Shown in pieces: positions 52,462-60,780 of a stretch of 64,000 nucleotides of DNA. Position numbers and translations under genes: made by a program. Origin of the DNA: Luteimonas vadosa (GTDB lineage: Bacteria; Pseudomonadota; Gammaproteobacteria; Xanthomonadales; Xanthomonadaceae). The stretch is taken from NCBI RefSeq assembly GCF_039543545.1, contig NZ_BAABJY010000002.1, positions 620,001-684,000 of the forward strand, read 5' to 3'. The first letter of the stretch is position 1. Every line of letters starts with the position of its first letter. The notes beneath the pieces were generated by a model that was not told where the DNA came from, did no database searches, and saw nothing but the letters and a program-made list of their open reading frames with translations.

Positions 52462-53294
52462 GGCGTGCTGGTTTCCCCGAACGGTAGCGTCCGCGCCTGT
52501 GGGAACTCCATTTCCAGGCGCTGAACATAGCGGGCGGCGGCGGCCTTGTCGCCCAATTTGTCTTCAATGCGTGACGCAAGTAGCAAGGATTCGGCGCTTG
52601 CAGGGGCTGCGGCCAGCCTGCGCTCGGAGAAAGCGCGCGCTTCCAGGTAGCGTCCGACCCGGAACTGCTGTTCCGCCATCGCCGCAAGCGCCACCAGGTT
52701 GCCCGGGTCCAGGGCCAAGGCGCCCCGGAGGTCGCGCTCGACCCGATCGAACTGCCCCGCCGTGGCGGCACAGGACCCCGCGTTGGCCATGGCCGAGGCG
52801 CGGGAACGATAGCGGGGATCGGCGAGTGCGCGGTCGAACCAGGCCAGGGACTCCGGCGCCCGTCCATTGGCGCACAGCCATGCACCGTAATTGTTGAGCA
52901 TGGCGCCGGACTCCGGCGCGACTTCGGCGGCCTTGGCGTAGTGGCTGCCCGCCGCCTCGCTGCGGCCGCGCTGCTGGTGCACCAGTGCCAGCAGGGTGTG
53001 CCCTGCGGCGGAGCGCGGGTCCGCCTTCACCGCTGCCTTGGCTTCCTTCTCCGCGTCGTCGAGTTGGCCCGCCCGGAGCCGCTGTTCCGCGAGCGCCGCA
53101 TGGCGACGCGCCACCGCCGCACCGATGTCGCGCGGTTCGTCGCGGAGGTTGTATTCGGGAGCGACGCGATCGGACGCGCCGCGGCTGGCATCGGCCTTGA
53201 CGAACGTCAGCCGGGAGCATGCCGTCGCCACCAGGCAGGTGGCGACGACGCCCGCCAGGAGCAGTTGCCTAGACCGCAGCACGGTCGGCTCCAT
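52458..53294 (-). CDS. pilF: Type IV pilus biogenesis lipoprotein PilF/PilW
   Basis: TPR lipoprotein that pilots the PilQ secretin to the outer membrane. The 278-aa precursor has a lipobox (VVATCLVATAC) and at least four to five TPR units (AALAEQRLRAGQLDDAEKEAKAAVKADP; GHTLLALVHQQRGRSEAAGSHYAKAAEVAP; ALALDPGNLVALAAMAEQQFRVGRYLEARAF). ATG 53294 is chosen for the signal peptide; ATG 53312 is possible. It overlaps the 3' end of rlmN by 26 bp and the rodZ start by four, matching the rlmN-pilF-rodZ order of Pseudomonas. Confidence 0.92.
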   Translation of the reverse strand: MEPTVLRSRQLLLAGVVATCLVATACSRLTFVKADASRGASDRVAPEYNLRDEPRDIGAAVARRHAALAEQRLRAGQLDDAEKEAKAAVKADPRSAAGHTLLALVHQQRGRSEAAGSHYAKAAEVAPESGAMLNNYGAWLCANGRAPESLAWFDRALADPRYRSRASAMANAGSCAATAGQFDRVERDLRGALALDPGNLVALAAMAEQQFRVGRYLEARAFSERRLAAAPASAESLLLASRIEDKLGDKAAAARYVQRLEMEFPQARTLPFGETSTP

Positions 53295-54471
53295 CGGCAC
53301 TGGCTTGTGCATCAAGGCGCTTGCGGAATTCGGCCTGCCGGCGCGTCCGGTCCACGACCTGTCCCTTGAGTTGGCCGCAAGCCGCGTCGATGTCGTCGCC
53401 GCGGGTGCGGCGAACCATCGTCAGGACATGCGAGTCCAGCAAGGTCTTCTGGAAGGCGCGGATGTCGCCCTCGGGCGAGCGCTCGAAGCGGGTGCCGGGG
53501 AAGGGATTGAACGGGATCAGGTTGACCTTGGCCGCATCCTTCATCTGCATCGCGTTGTCGAAACCACGCATCAGCCTCGCCAGTTCACGCGCATGGGCGG
53601 GCTGGTCGTTCACACCCTTCATGAGCGTGTATTCGAAGGTGATCGACTCGCGCGGCTTGCGCCTGGCGTATCGCTGGCAGGCGGCCATCAGCTCGGCGAT
53701 CGGATACTTCTTGTTGAGCGGCACCAGTTCGCTGCGCAGCTCGTCGTTGGCGGCATGCAGCGACACGGCCAGCGAGACGTCGCTTTCCTCGGCCAGCCGG
53801 TCGATCATCGGGACCATCCCGGCCGTGGACAAGGTCACCCGCTTGTTCGCCAGGCCGTATCCGAGGTCGTCGCGCATCACGCTCATCGCACGGACCACGT
53901 TGTCGAAGTTCATCAGGGGCTCGCCCATGCCCATCATCACCACGTTGGTGAGCTTGCGCTGGCGATGGGGGACGTTGCCCAGATGCTTCGCCGCGACCCA
54001 GACCTGGCCGATGATCTCGGCGGTGCTCAGGTTGCGGTTGAAGCCCTGGGTGGCGGTCGAGCAGAACTGGCAGTTAAGCGCGCATCCCACCTGCGAGGAG
54101 ACGCAGAGCGTCCCCCTGCCCTTGTCCGGAATGAACACCGCTTCGATGGCGTTCTTGCCATCCATGCCCAGCAGCCACTTGTGGGTGCCGTCGGTCGAGG
54201 GCTTCTCGAACTGGACTTGGGGCACTCGCACCTCGGCGTGGGCCTGCAATTTGGCGCGCAAGACCTTGCCCAGGTCCGTCATCGCGTCGAAGTCGGTGAC
54301 GTGGCGGTGGTGGACCCACTTCATCACCTGGTGCGCACGGAAGCGCTTCTCGCCGAGCGTGTCGGCGAAGAAATCTTCCAGACCCCGGCGGTCGAGGTCG
54401 AGCAGGTTCTGTTTGGCGGGTGCGTCGGTCACTGTCTCGGGATTCAAGGATGCCGCGCGGCACGATTGCAC
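53269..54471 (-). CDS. rlmN: Dual-specificity 23S rRNA/tRNA m2A methyltransferase RlmN
   Basis: Radical-SAM enzyme methylating C2 of A2503 in 23S rRNA and A37 of some tRNAs. Motifs: iron-sulfur CALNCQFC within SSQVGCALNCQFCSTATQG, MMGMGEPLMNFDNV, TLSTAGMVP and the methyl-carrying Cys near the C-terminus in RGDDIDAACGQLKG. As drawn (GTG 54471) it has 400 aa; TTG 54447 or GTG 54432 would also give a normal N-terminus (KQNLLDLDRRGLEDFF). Confidence 0.96.
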   Translation of the reverse strand: MQSCRAASLNPETVTDAPAKQNLLDLDRRGLEDFFADTLGEKRFRAHQVMKWVHHRHVTDFDAMTDLGKVLRAKLQAHAEVRVPQVQFEKPSTDGTHKWLLGMDGKNAIEAVFIPDKGRGTLCVSSQVGCALNCQFCSTATQGFNRNLSTAEIIGQVWVAAKHLGNVPHRQRKLTNVVMMGMGEPLMNFDNVVRAMSVMRDDLGYGLANKRVTLSTAGMVPMIDRLAEESDVSLAVSLHAANDELRSELVPLNKKYPIAELMAACQRYARRKPRESITFEYTLMKGVNDQPAHARELARLMRGFDNAMQMKDAAKVNLIPFNPFPGTRFERSPEGDIRAFQKTLLDSHVLTMVRRTRGDDIDAACGQLKGQVVDRTRRQAEFRKRLDAQASADGADRAAV

Positions 54472-54504
54472 GAGACCGTGCCACGCGAATGGCCTGGTGT
54501 TCCG

Positions 54505-54930
54505 CTAGCGGTCGTGCAGGTCCGTGGCGGGAAAGAAATAGGCGATTTCCACCGCCGCCGTCTCGGGTGCATCGGAACCGTGCACGGCATTGGCGTCGAT
54601 CGAATCGGCGAAGTCGGCGCGGATGGTGCCTGCGTCGGCTTCCTTGGGATTGGTCGCGCCCATCAGCTCGCGGTTCTTGGCGATGGCGTTCTCGCCTTCG
54701 AGCACCTGGATCATGACCGGCCCGCTGATCATGAAGTCCACGAGCGGCTTGAAGAACGGACGTTCGCGATGCACCGCGTAGAAACCCTCGGCTTCGGCAC
54801 GCGACAGGTGCTTCATCCGCGCGGCGGCGATCTTCAGTCCAGCTTTCTCGAACCGCGAATAGATTTCGCCGATGACGTTCTTCGCGACGGCATCGGGCTT
54901 GATGATGGACAGGGTGCGCTGTAGCGCCAT
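54505..54930 (-). CDS. ndk: Nucleoside diphosphate kinase
   Basis: Transfers gamma-phosphate between nucleotides via phosphohistidine. The 141-aa product starts MALQRTLSIIKPDAVAKNVIG and has the active-site His in DANAVHGSDAPETA (about residue 117), the full family length. It heads the ndk-rlmN-pilF-rodZ series on the minus strand. Its 5' region carries an intrinsic terminator (54995-55018) and a candidate extended -10 (TGCTACTGT, minus strand 54975-54983). Confidence 0.98.
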   Translation of the reverse strand: MALQRTLSIIKPDAVAKNVIGEIYSRFEKAGLKIAAARMKHLSRAEAEGFYAVHRERPFFKPLVDFMISGPVMIQVLEGENAIAKNRELMGATNPKEADAGTIRADFADSIDANAVHGSDAPETAAVEIAYFFPATDLHDR

Positions 54931-54994
54931 TGCAGGAATCTCCGGGCAGGCGGGCCAGCGGTAAGCAGGCCCTTACAGTAGCATGGACAAGGAA

Positions 54995-55018
54995 AAACCC
55001 ACGCAGTGGCGCGGGTTT
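54995..55018 (-). terminator. Intrinsic terminator upstream of ndk
   Basis: On the minus strand the stem AAACCCGCGC / GCGTGGGTTT (one mismatch) has loop CACT and runs into TTTTT. No minus-strand gene lies upstream of it. A TAGAAT box at 55038-55043 (minus) would give a transcript of only about 40 nt before this terminator, or make it an attenuator in the ndk leader. Confidence 0.65.
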
Positions 55019-55081
55019 AGCCTCGATGGCTGCGGCGATTCTAACGATTGTTGACGCAACCTGCATACCCGGCCAGGGCGA

Positions 55082-55129
55082 TTGACCTGCCTTCGGTTTG
55101 CCGCTAGATTCAATCAATCGTTTGATTCA
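55082..55129 (+). promoter_or_regulatory. Promoter and palindromic operator of the psrA-like gene
   Basis: TTGACC (55082-55087), 17-bp spacer, TAGATT (55105-55110). A 20-bp imperfect palindrome at 55110-55129 (eight of ten positions symmetric, core AATCAATCGTTTGATT) overlaps the expected start site. It contains GTTTG, the half-site of PsrA-type operators. Autorepression is likely. Confidence 0.65.
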
Positions 55130-55139
55130 GGGCACGATC

Positions 55140-55778
55140 ATGGCAGGGACCCAGTTTTCGACCAAGGACCGCATCCTCGGGGCGGCCGAGGAGTTGTTCG
55201 CCCAGCACGGTTTCGGCGGCACCTCCCTGAGGCAGGTCACGAGCCGCGCCGACGTCAACATCGCGGCCGTCAACTACCATTTCGGCAGCAAGGAAAACCT
55301 CGTCAACGAGGTCTTCCGCAGGCGGATGGACAGCATGAGCGAGGTCCGCCTGACACGCCTGGCGGAGGCGCAGGCGGAGCATCCGGGGGAACTGGAACCC
55401 ATCCTGGCCGCGTTCGTCGAGCCGGCACTGGCCATTGCGCAGGACCGCCATGGCGGCGGAGCGTTCATCCGGGTCATCGCCCGCGCCTACGCCGAGAAGA
55501 ACGACAGCCTGCGGAAGTTCCTGTCGGAACAATATGGACATGTCCTGCGCGAGTTCGGCAAGGCGATCGCCTCCTGCCTGCCGCATTTGAGCAAGGAGGA
55601 GCTGTATTGGCGGCTCGACTTCCTCGCCGGCGCGCTGACGTATGCGATGGCGGATTTCGGCCTGATCAAGCGGCCGGCCGGCACCACCGAGGCCGTGCAT
55701 CGCGAACGCGCGGCCCGCGCGCTCATCCGCTACGCCGCAGCCGGCTTCAAGGCCAGCCCCGGCGATGCGCCGGATTGA
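55140..55778 (+). CDS. TetR-family regulator, PsrA-like (fatty-acid oxidation)
   Basis: A 212-aa TetR/AcrR regulator. The N-terminal HTH is DRILGAAEELFAQHGFGGTS with recognition helix VNIAAVNYHFGSKENLVNEV, the form seen in PsrA, a repressor of beta-oxidation genes released by long-chain acyl ligands. The C-terminal ligand domain includes AFIRVIARAYAEKNDSLRKFL. It is 36 bp upstream of fadB on the same strand and its own promoter overlaps a palindrome, so it probably controls itself and fadBA. The PsrA orthology is inference; the TetR family is certain. Confidence 0.88.
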   Translation: MAGTQFSTKDRILGAAEELFAQHGFGGTSLRQVTSRADVNIAAVNYHFGSKENLVNEVFRRRMDSMSEVRLTRLAEAQAEHPGELEPILAAFVEPALAIAQDRHGGGAFIRVIARAYAEKNDSLRKFLSEQYGHVLREFGKAIASCLPHLSKEELYWRLDFLAGALTYAMADFGLIKRPAGTTEAVHRERAARALIRYAAAGFKASPGDAPD

Positions 55779-55814
55779 GCCTCTTTTTACTCATCTTTCA
55801 ATGGATTACGCGAC

Positions 55815-58187
55815 ATGACTGAGAAACTACTTGTGCGGCGTGCCGCGGTCCTGGGTGCCGGCGTGATGGGCGCGCAAATCGCTGCGCACCTGGCCAACGC
55901 CGGTGTCGACACGATCCTCTACGACTTGCCCGCCAAGGAGGGCGACCCCGATGGCGTGGTGCTGAAGGCGATCGCCAATCTCGGCAAGCTCAAGCCGGCG
56001 CCCTTGGCGAGCAAGTCGCTGGCGGCCGCCATCGTCCCGGCCAACTACGACAGCGGCCTGGACCAGTTGCAGCAGTGCGACCTGATCATCGAAGCGATCG
56101 CCGAGCGGATGGACTGGAAGCAGGCGCTGTACGAAAGGATCGCTCCGCACGTGGCCCGGCACGCCGTCCTGGCCAGCAACACCTCGGGCCTGGGCATCAA
56201 CAAACTGGCCGAGGCGCTCCCCGAGCAACTGCGCCCCCGCTTCTGCGGCGTGCACTTCTTCAATCCACCCCGCTACATGCACCTGGCCGAGCTGATTCCG
56301 GCCCGGGGCACCGACCAGGGCGTGCTCGAGGGACTGGAAGCCTTCCTGACCACGACGCTGGGCAAGGGCGTGGTCTACGCCCGGGACACCCCGAACTTCA
56401 TCGGCAACCGCATCGGCGTGTTCTCCATCCTGGCGACGATCCACCACACCCAGGCGTTCGGCCTGGGTTTCGACACCGTGGATGCCCTGACAGGCCCCCT
56501 CCTCGGCCGCCCCAAGTCCGCGACCTACCGCACCTCGGACGTGGTCGGGCTCGACACGATGGCGCACGTCATCCAGACGATGGCCGACACCTTGCCCGAC
56601 GACCCGTGGCATGCGCACTTCAAGTCGCCCAAGTGGCTGAAGGGGCTGGTCGACAGGGGCGCGCTGGGACAGAAGACCGGTGGCGGCATCTTCCGCAAGG
56701 CCGGCAAGGAGATCCAGGTCCTCGACCTTGGGCGGAAGGATTACCGCACGTCGGAAGCCGTCGTCGACCCGGACGTGCTGCAGATCCTGCAGCGGCGCGA
56801 TCCGGTCGAGAAGTTCGCCGGGCTTCGCGAGAGCGAGCATCCGCAAGCGCGGTTCCTGTGGGCCATGTTCCGCGACCTGTTCCACTACAGCGCCTACCAC
56901 CTGGCCGACACCGCGGAAACGGCGCGCGACGTCGACCTCGCCATCCGCTGGGGCTACGGCTGGAAGCTCGGTCCGTTCGAGACCTGGCAGGCCGCGGGCT
57001 GGAAGCAGGTCGCTCAGTGGATCGCCGAAGACATCGTCGCCGGCAAGGCGATGAGCGACGCGCCGCTACCGGACTGGGTCTTCGATGGCCGCGACGGCGT
57101 CCATGGCGCCGAGGGCAGCTACAGCCCGGCGAAGGACGCCAAGCTGCCGCGTTCCTCTTTGGCCGTCTACCGCCGCCAGCGATTCCCGGACCCGTTGCTG
57201 GGCGAGAGTTTCGCGCAGGGCGACACCGTGTTCGAGAACGACGGCCTGCGCCTATGGACCGACGGCGACGACGTGGCCGTGGCGTCGTTCAAGACCAAGA
57301 TGCACACGGTCAACGACCAGGTCCTGGACGGAATGCAGGAGGCCATCGCACGCGCGGAACGCGACTTCAGGGCGTTGGTGATCTGGCAGCCGAAGGAACC
57401 GTTTTCCGCCGGGGCGGACCTGGCCGGTGCGATGGGCCTGCTGCAGGCCGGGAACGTCCAGGGCTTCGAGGCCATGGTCGAGAACTTCCAGGCGACCAGC
57501 CAACGGATCAAGTACGCCCTGGTGCCGGTGGTCTCCGCGGTGCGCGGTCTGGCCTTGGGGGGCGGATGCGAGTTCCAGATGCATGGGGCGCGCACCGTCG
57601 CGCACCTGGAGTCTTACGTTGGCCTGGTCGAGGCCGGCGTCGGCCTGATCCCGGCGGGCGGCGGCTTGAAGGAACTCGCGGTCCGCGCCTCCGAGTCCGC
57701 CGGACCCGGGGGCGACGTGTTCGCCGAACTCAAGCCGGTCTTCGAATCCGTGGCGATGGCCAAGGTCTCTTCGTCCGCGGTGGAAGCCCGGGAGTCGGGC
57801 CTGTTGCGCCCGGCCGACAGCGTCGTCTTCCATGCCCACGAACTGCTCCACGTTGCCCGGCAGCAGGCCCTGGCCCTTTCCGAATCGGGGTACCGCCCTC
57901 CGCTGCCGGCGCGCAGGATCGTCGTCGCCGGCGACGTCGGCATCGCGACGTTCCGGATGCTGCTGGTCAACATGGTCGAAGGGCGCTTCATCAGCGAATA
58001 CGACGCGGAAATCGCCACCCGCATCGCCACCGTGCTCTGCGGCGGCGAGATCGACCGCGGATCCGTCGTCGACGAGGAGTGGTTGCTCAAGCTCGAACGC
58101 CAGCACTTCGTCGAATTGGCGCAACAGGACAAGACGCAGGCTCGGATCGCACACATGCTGAAGACCGGCAAGCCGCTCAGGAACTGA
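55815..58187 (+). CDS. fadB: 3-hydroxyacyl-CoA dehydrogenase/enoyl-CoA hydratase
   Basis: Multifunctional beta-oxidation enzyme of 790 aa. The dehydrogenase comes first: NAD-binding VLGAGVMGAQIAAHLANAG at residues 12-30, catalytic CGVHFFNPPRYMHLAELI, and the HAD C-domain (DTPNFIGNRIGVF). The hydratase is C-terminal (PFSAGADLAGAMG, oxyanion LALGGGCEFQMHG, VGLVEAGVGLIPAGGG). This order is the FadN type, opposite to E. coli FadB. It forms a unit with fadA 39 bp downstream; the shared regulator is immediately upstream. Substrates are inferred to be long-chain acyl-CoAs. Confidence 0.95.
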   Translation: MTEKLLVRRAAVLGAGVMGAQIAAHLANAGVDTILYDLPAKEGDPDGVVLKAIANLGKLKPAPLASKSLAAAIVPANYDSGLDQLQQCDLIIEAIAERMDWKQALYERIAPHVARHAVLASNTSGLGINKLAEALPEQLRPRFCGVHFFNPPRYMHLAELIPARGTDQGVLEGLEAFLTTTLGKGVVYARDTPNFIGNRIGVFSILATIHHTQAFGLGFDTVDALTGPLLGRPKSATYRTSDVVGLDTMAHVIQTMADTLPDDPWHAHFKSPKWLKGLVDRGALGQKTGGGIFRKAGKEIQVLDLGRKDYRTSEAVVDPDVLQILQRRDPVEKFAGLRESEHPQARFLWAMFRDLFHYSAYHLADTAETARDVDLAIRWGYGWKLGPFETWQAAGWKQVAQWIAEDIVAGKAMSDAPLPDWVFDGRDGVHGAEGSYSPAKDAKLPRSSLAVYRRQRFPDPLLGESFAQGDTVFENDGLRLWTDGDDVAVASFKTKMHTVNDQVLDGMQEAIARAERDFRALVIWQPKEPFSAGADLAGAMGLLQAGNVQGFEAMVENFQATSQRIKYALVPVVSAVRGLALGGGCEFQMHGARTVAHLESYVGLVEAGVGLIPAGGGLKELAVRASESAGPGGDVFAELKPVFESVAMAKVSSSAVEARESGLLRPADSVVFHAHELLHVARQQALALSESGYRPPLPARRIVVAGDVGIATFRMLLVNMVEGRFISEYDAEIATRIATVLCGGEIDRGSVVDEEWLLKLERQHFVELAQQDKTQARIAHMLKTGKPLRN

Positions 58188-58226
58188 CGCGGCGCCCGGT
58201 CCACCAAACACACCAGGGAAATTCGA

Positions 58227-59432
58227 ATGAGCAGACAGATCCAGGATGCCTACATCGTCGCGGCGACGCGCACCCCCGTCGGGAAGGCGCCGAAGGGCGT
58301 GTTCCGGAACACGCGTCCCGACGAGATGCTCGCGCACGTGCTCAGGGCCGTGGTCGCGCAGGTACCCGGCGTCGACGTGGACCGGATCGATGACGCGATC
58401 ATCGGTTGCGCCATGCCCGAAGGCGAGCAAGGCATGAACGTGGCGCGCATCGGCGTGCTGCTGGCCGGACTCCCGGACACGGTCGCCGCCCAGACCATCA
58501 ACCGCTTCTGTTCGTCCGGACTGCAGGCCGTGGCATTGGCCGCCGACCAGATACGGCTGGGCAATGCCGACCTGGTACTCGCCGGCGGCACCGAATCGAT
58601 GTCGATGGTGCCGATGATGGGCAACAAGGTCGCGATGTCGCCCTCCGTGTTCAAGGACGACAACGTCGCCATTGCCTACGGCATGGGGATCACGGCGGAA
58701 AAGGTGGCCGAGGAGTGGAACGTCTCCCGCGAGGACCAGGATGCCTTCGCCCTCGCCTCCCACCAGAAGGCCCTGGCGGCGATCGCCGCTGGCGAATTCG
58801 ACGACGAGATCACGCCTCTGGAAGTCATCTCCCACCAGCCGGACCTGGCCGGGAACACCGTGCGCCTGGTGAAGCGGCTGGTGGCCAGGGACGAGGGCCC
58901 TCGTCCCGATACCTCGCTCGAAGGCCTCGCCGCCCTGCGTCCGGTCTTTCGCAACGGCCAGTTCGGCGGCACGGTGACCGCCGGCAACTCGTCGCAGATG
59001 AGCGACGGTGCCGCCGCAGTCCTGCTCGCATCGGAACAGGCGATCAAGGACCATGGCCTGACGCCGCTGGCCCGCTTCGTCTCGTTCTCGGTCGCCGGCG
59101 TGCGCCCGGAAGTCATGGGCATCGGTCCCATCGCGGCGATCCCGAAGGCCCTGAAGCAGGCGGGGCTGACGCAGGACCAACTCGACTGGATCGAGTTGAA
59201 CGAGGCCTTCGCGGCGCAATCACTGGCAGTGATCCGCGACTGCGGGCTGGATATCGAGAAGGTCAACCCGCTGGGCGGTGCGATCGCGCTGGGGCACCCC
59301 CTGGGCGCCACCGGCGCGATTCGCACGGCGACCATCGTCCACGGGATGCGCAGGCACCAGCGCAAGTACGGCATGGTGACGATGTGCATCGGTACGGGGA
59401 TGGGGGCTGCGGGGATTCTCGAAGCGCTCTAG
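58227..59432 (+). CDS. fadA: Acetyl-CoA C-acyltransferase (3-ketoacyl-CoA thiolase)
   Basis: Thiolytic cleavage of 3-ketoacyl-CoA, the last step of beta-oxidation. The 401-aa product has the acylated Cys in NRFCSSGLQAVALA (about residue 95), NEAFAAQSLAVIRD, the catalytic His in GGAIALGHPLGATGA and the second Cys in MCIGTGMGAAGIL. A GGGAA ribosome site precedes the ATG. It partners the upstream multifunctional protein. Confidence 0.97.
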   Translation: MSRQIQDAYIVAATRTPVGKAPKGVFRNTRPDEMLAHVLRAVVAQVPGVDVDRIDDAIIGCAMPEGEQGMNVARIGVLLAGLPDTVAAQTINRFCSSGLQAVALAADQIRLGNADLVLAGGTESMSMVPMMGNKVAMSPSVFKDDNVAIAYGMGITAEKVAEEWNVSREDQDAFALASHQKALAAIAAGEFDDEITPLEVISHQPDLAGNTVRLVKRLVARDEGPRPDTSLEGLAALRPVFRNGQFGGTVTAGNSSQMSDGAAAVLLASEQAIKDHGLTPLARFVSFSVAGVRPEVMGIGPIAAIPKALKQAGLTQDQLDWIELNEAFAAQSLAVIRDCGLDIEKVNPLGGAIALGHPLGATGAIRTATIVHGMRRHQRKYGMVTMCIGTGMGAAGILEAL

Positions 59433-59877
59433 GCGCGGGACGCTGCCTGAGGAGAGGCCACGGCTTTCGAAGCGTCCGGAGCGCACCCTACCGCATCGGG
59501 CCAGGCGGAAGTCCGCCTTGGCTCGATGCATCTGCCCTCGGCGGCTCGCTGGTTGGTGCACGGGCACGCCCTGATGAATCCGGCCAGCTGCAGTGAAGCG
59601 GTGCCGGCCGTGGGCTGACGGGCATCGGCGGGCACTCAGCGAAAGCCACCAGCGCGCGGTGGGATCGCTACGCAGCGTCCCCCGCCGCGACAACGAAGCC
59701 CGCGGCACACTCGATCAGGGCTGGTGGCTGGACGGCGACCTCGAAGCGTGGGCGCGCCCTGCCGACATCGGCGCGCTCGCAAGCGAGCGTGGACGTTTTT
59801 TCCATTGACGGCGGACATGGCTCATGGCCCTGAGGTGGCCGGCGCGGCGAGTCCGGCTGGTCGGCCTATCCGGGCGT
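59433..59877. other. 445-bp intergenic region without a supported gene
   Basis: Lies between convergent fadA (+) and galU (-). Two short open frames (59593-59808 plus; 59429-59635 minus) have no ribosome site, no recognisable domain and unfavourable composition. I see no terminator with a T-tract and no tRNA. It may hold a decayed gene. Confidence 0.5.
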
Positions 59878-60780
59878 TCAATCGAGCTCTACGACGCCCA
59901 GCTCCCCCAGCGCATCCTGCATGAACTCTCGCGCAGCGTCGCTCATCGTTTCATGGTCGAGAGCATAGCGAATGGTCGCCTCGATGAGACCCAGGTGGGT
60001 CCCGCAATCGAATCGCGTGCCCTGGAAACGGAATGCATCCACGGGTGATTCCGCCAATAGCGTCGCGATCGCATCTGTCAGCTGGATTTCACCCCCGGAT
60101 CCGCGGCGGGTCCGTTCGAGGTGGTTGAAAATCGAGCCCGGCAAGATGTAGCGGCCCACGACGGCCAAGGTGCTGGGCGCGTCCTCCGGATCGGGCTTCT
60201 CCACGATCCCGGTGACTCGCGCGGCGCGCTCCACCGTCTCACCCGTGGCCACGATGCCATAGCTGGAAGTCTGCGCTCGCGGAACATTCTGGACCGCGAT
60301 CGCCGCGGCGCCGGTCGCCTCTGCATGGCCGGCCATTTGGGCCAGGGCACCAGGACCAGCACTCCAGATCAGATCGTCCGGCAACAGGACCGCGAAGGGC
60401 TCGTCACCGACAATGGGCCTCGCGCAGAGGACGGCGTGACCAAGACCCAGGGCTTCCGGTTGCGTCACGAAGACGGCACGCACCCCCGCAGGCAACACGT
60501 CGCGGATGAGCGACAGCTGCTCGTGCTTCCCGGCACGCTCCAGCTTTTGCTCAAGTTCGTAGGCGGTATCGAAATAGTCCGCCACCGCATGCTTGTAACG
60601 GTTGGTGACGAACACCAGGGTGTCGCAACCGGCCTCGACCGCCTCATCCACCGCGTACTGGATCAAGGGCCGGTCTACGATCGGCAACATTTCCTTCGGA
60701 ATCGTCTTCGTGACGGGGAGGAAGCGGGTCCCCAGCCCAGCGACCGGGAAGACCGCCTTTCTGATGCGTTGTGATTTCAT
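59878..60780 (-). CDS. galU: UTP-glucose-1-phosphate uridylyltransferase
   Basis: Makes UDP-glucose for LPS, exopolysaccharide and glucan synthesis. The 300-aa product has the nucleotide-binding GLGTRFLPVTKTIPKEMLPI followed by PLIQYAVDEAVEAG, LGLGHAVLCA, LLPDDLI, the sugar-binding GIVEKPDPE and FQGTRFDCGTHLGLIEA. Its start overlaps the stop of the upstream epimerase/dehydratase gene by ATGA, so it is translated with the polysaccharide genes. Confidence 0.97.
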   Translation of the reverse strand: MKSQRIRKAVFPVAGLGTRFLPVTKTIPKEMLPIVDRPLIQYAVDEAVEAGCDTLVFVTNRYKHAVADYFDTAYELEQKLERAGKHEQLSLIRDVLPAGVRAVFVTQPEALGLGHAVLCARPIVGDEPFAVLLPDDLIWSAGPGALAQMAGHAEATGAAAIAVQNVPRAQTSSYGIVATGETVERAARVTGIVEKPDPEDAPSTLAVVGRYILPGSIFNHLERTRRGSGGEIQLTDAIATLLAESPVDAFRFQGTRFDCGTHLGLIEATIRYALDHETMSDAAREFMQDALGELGVVELD

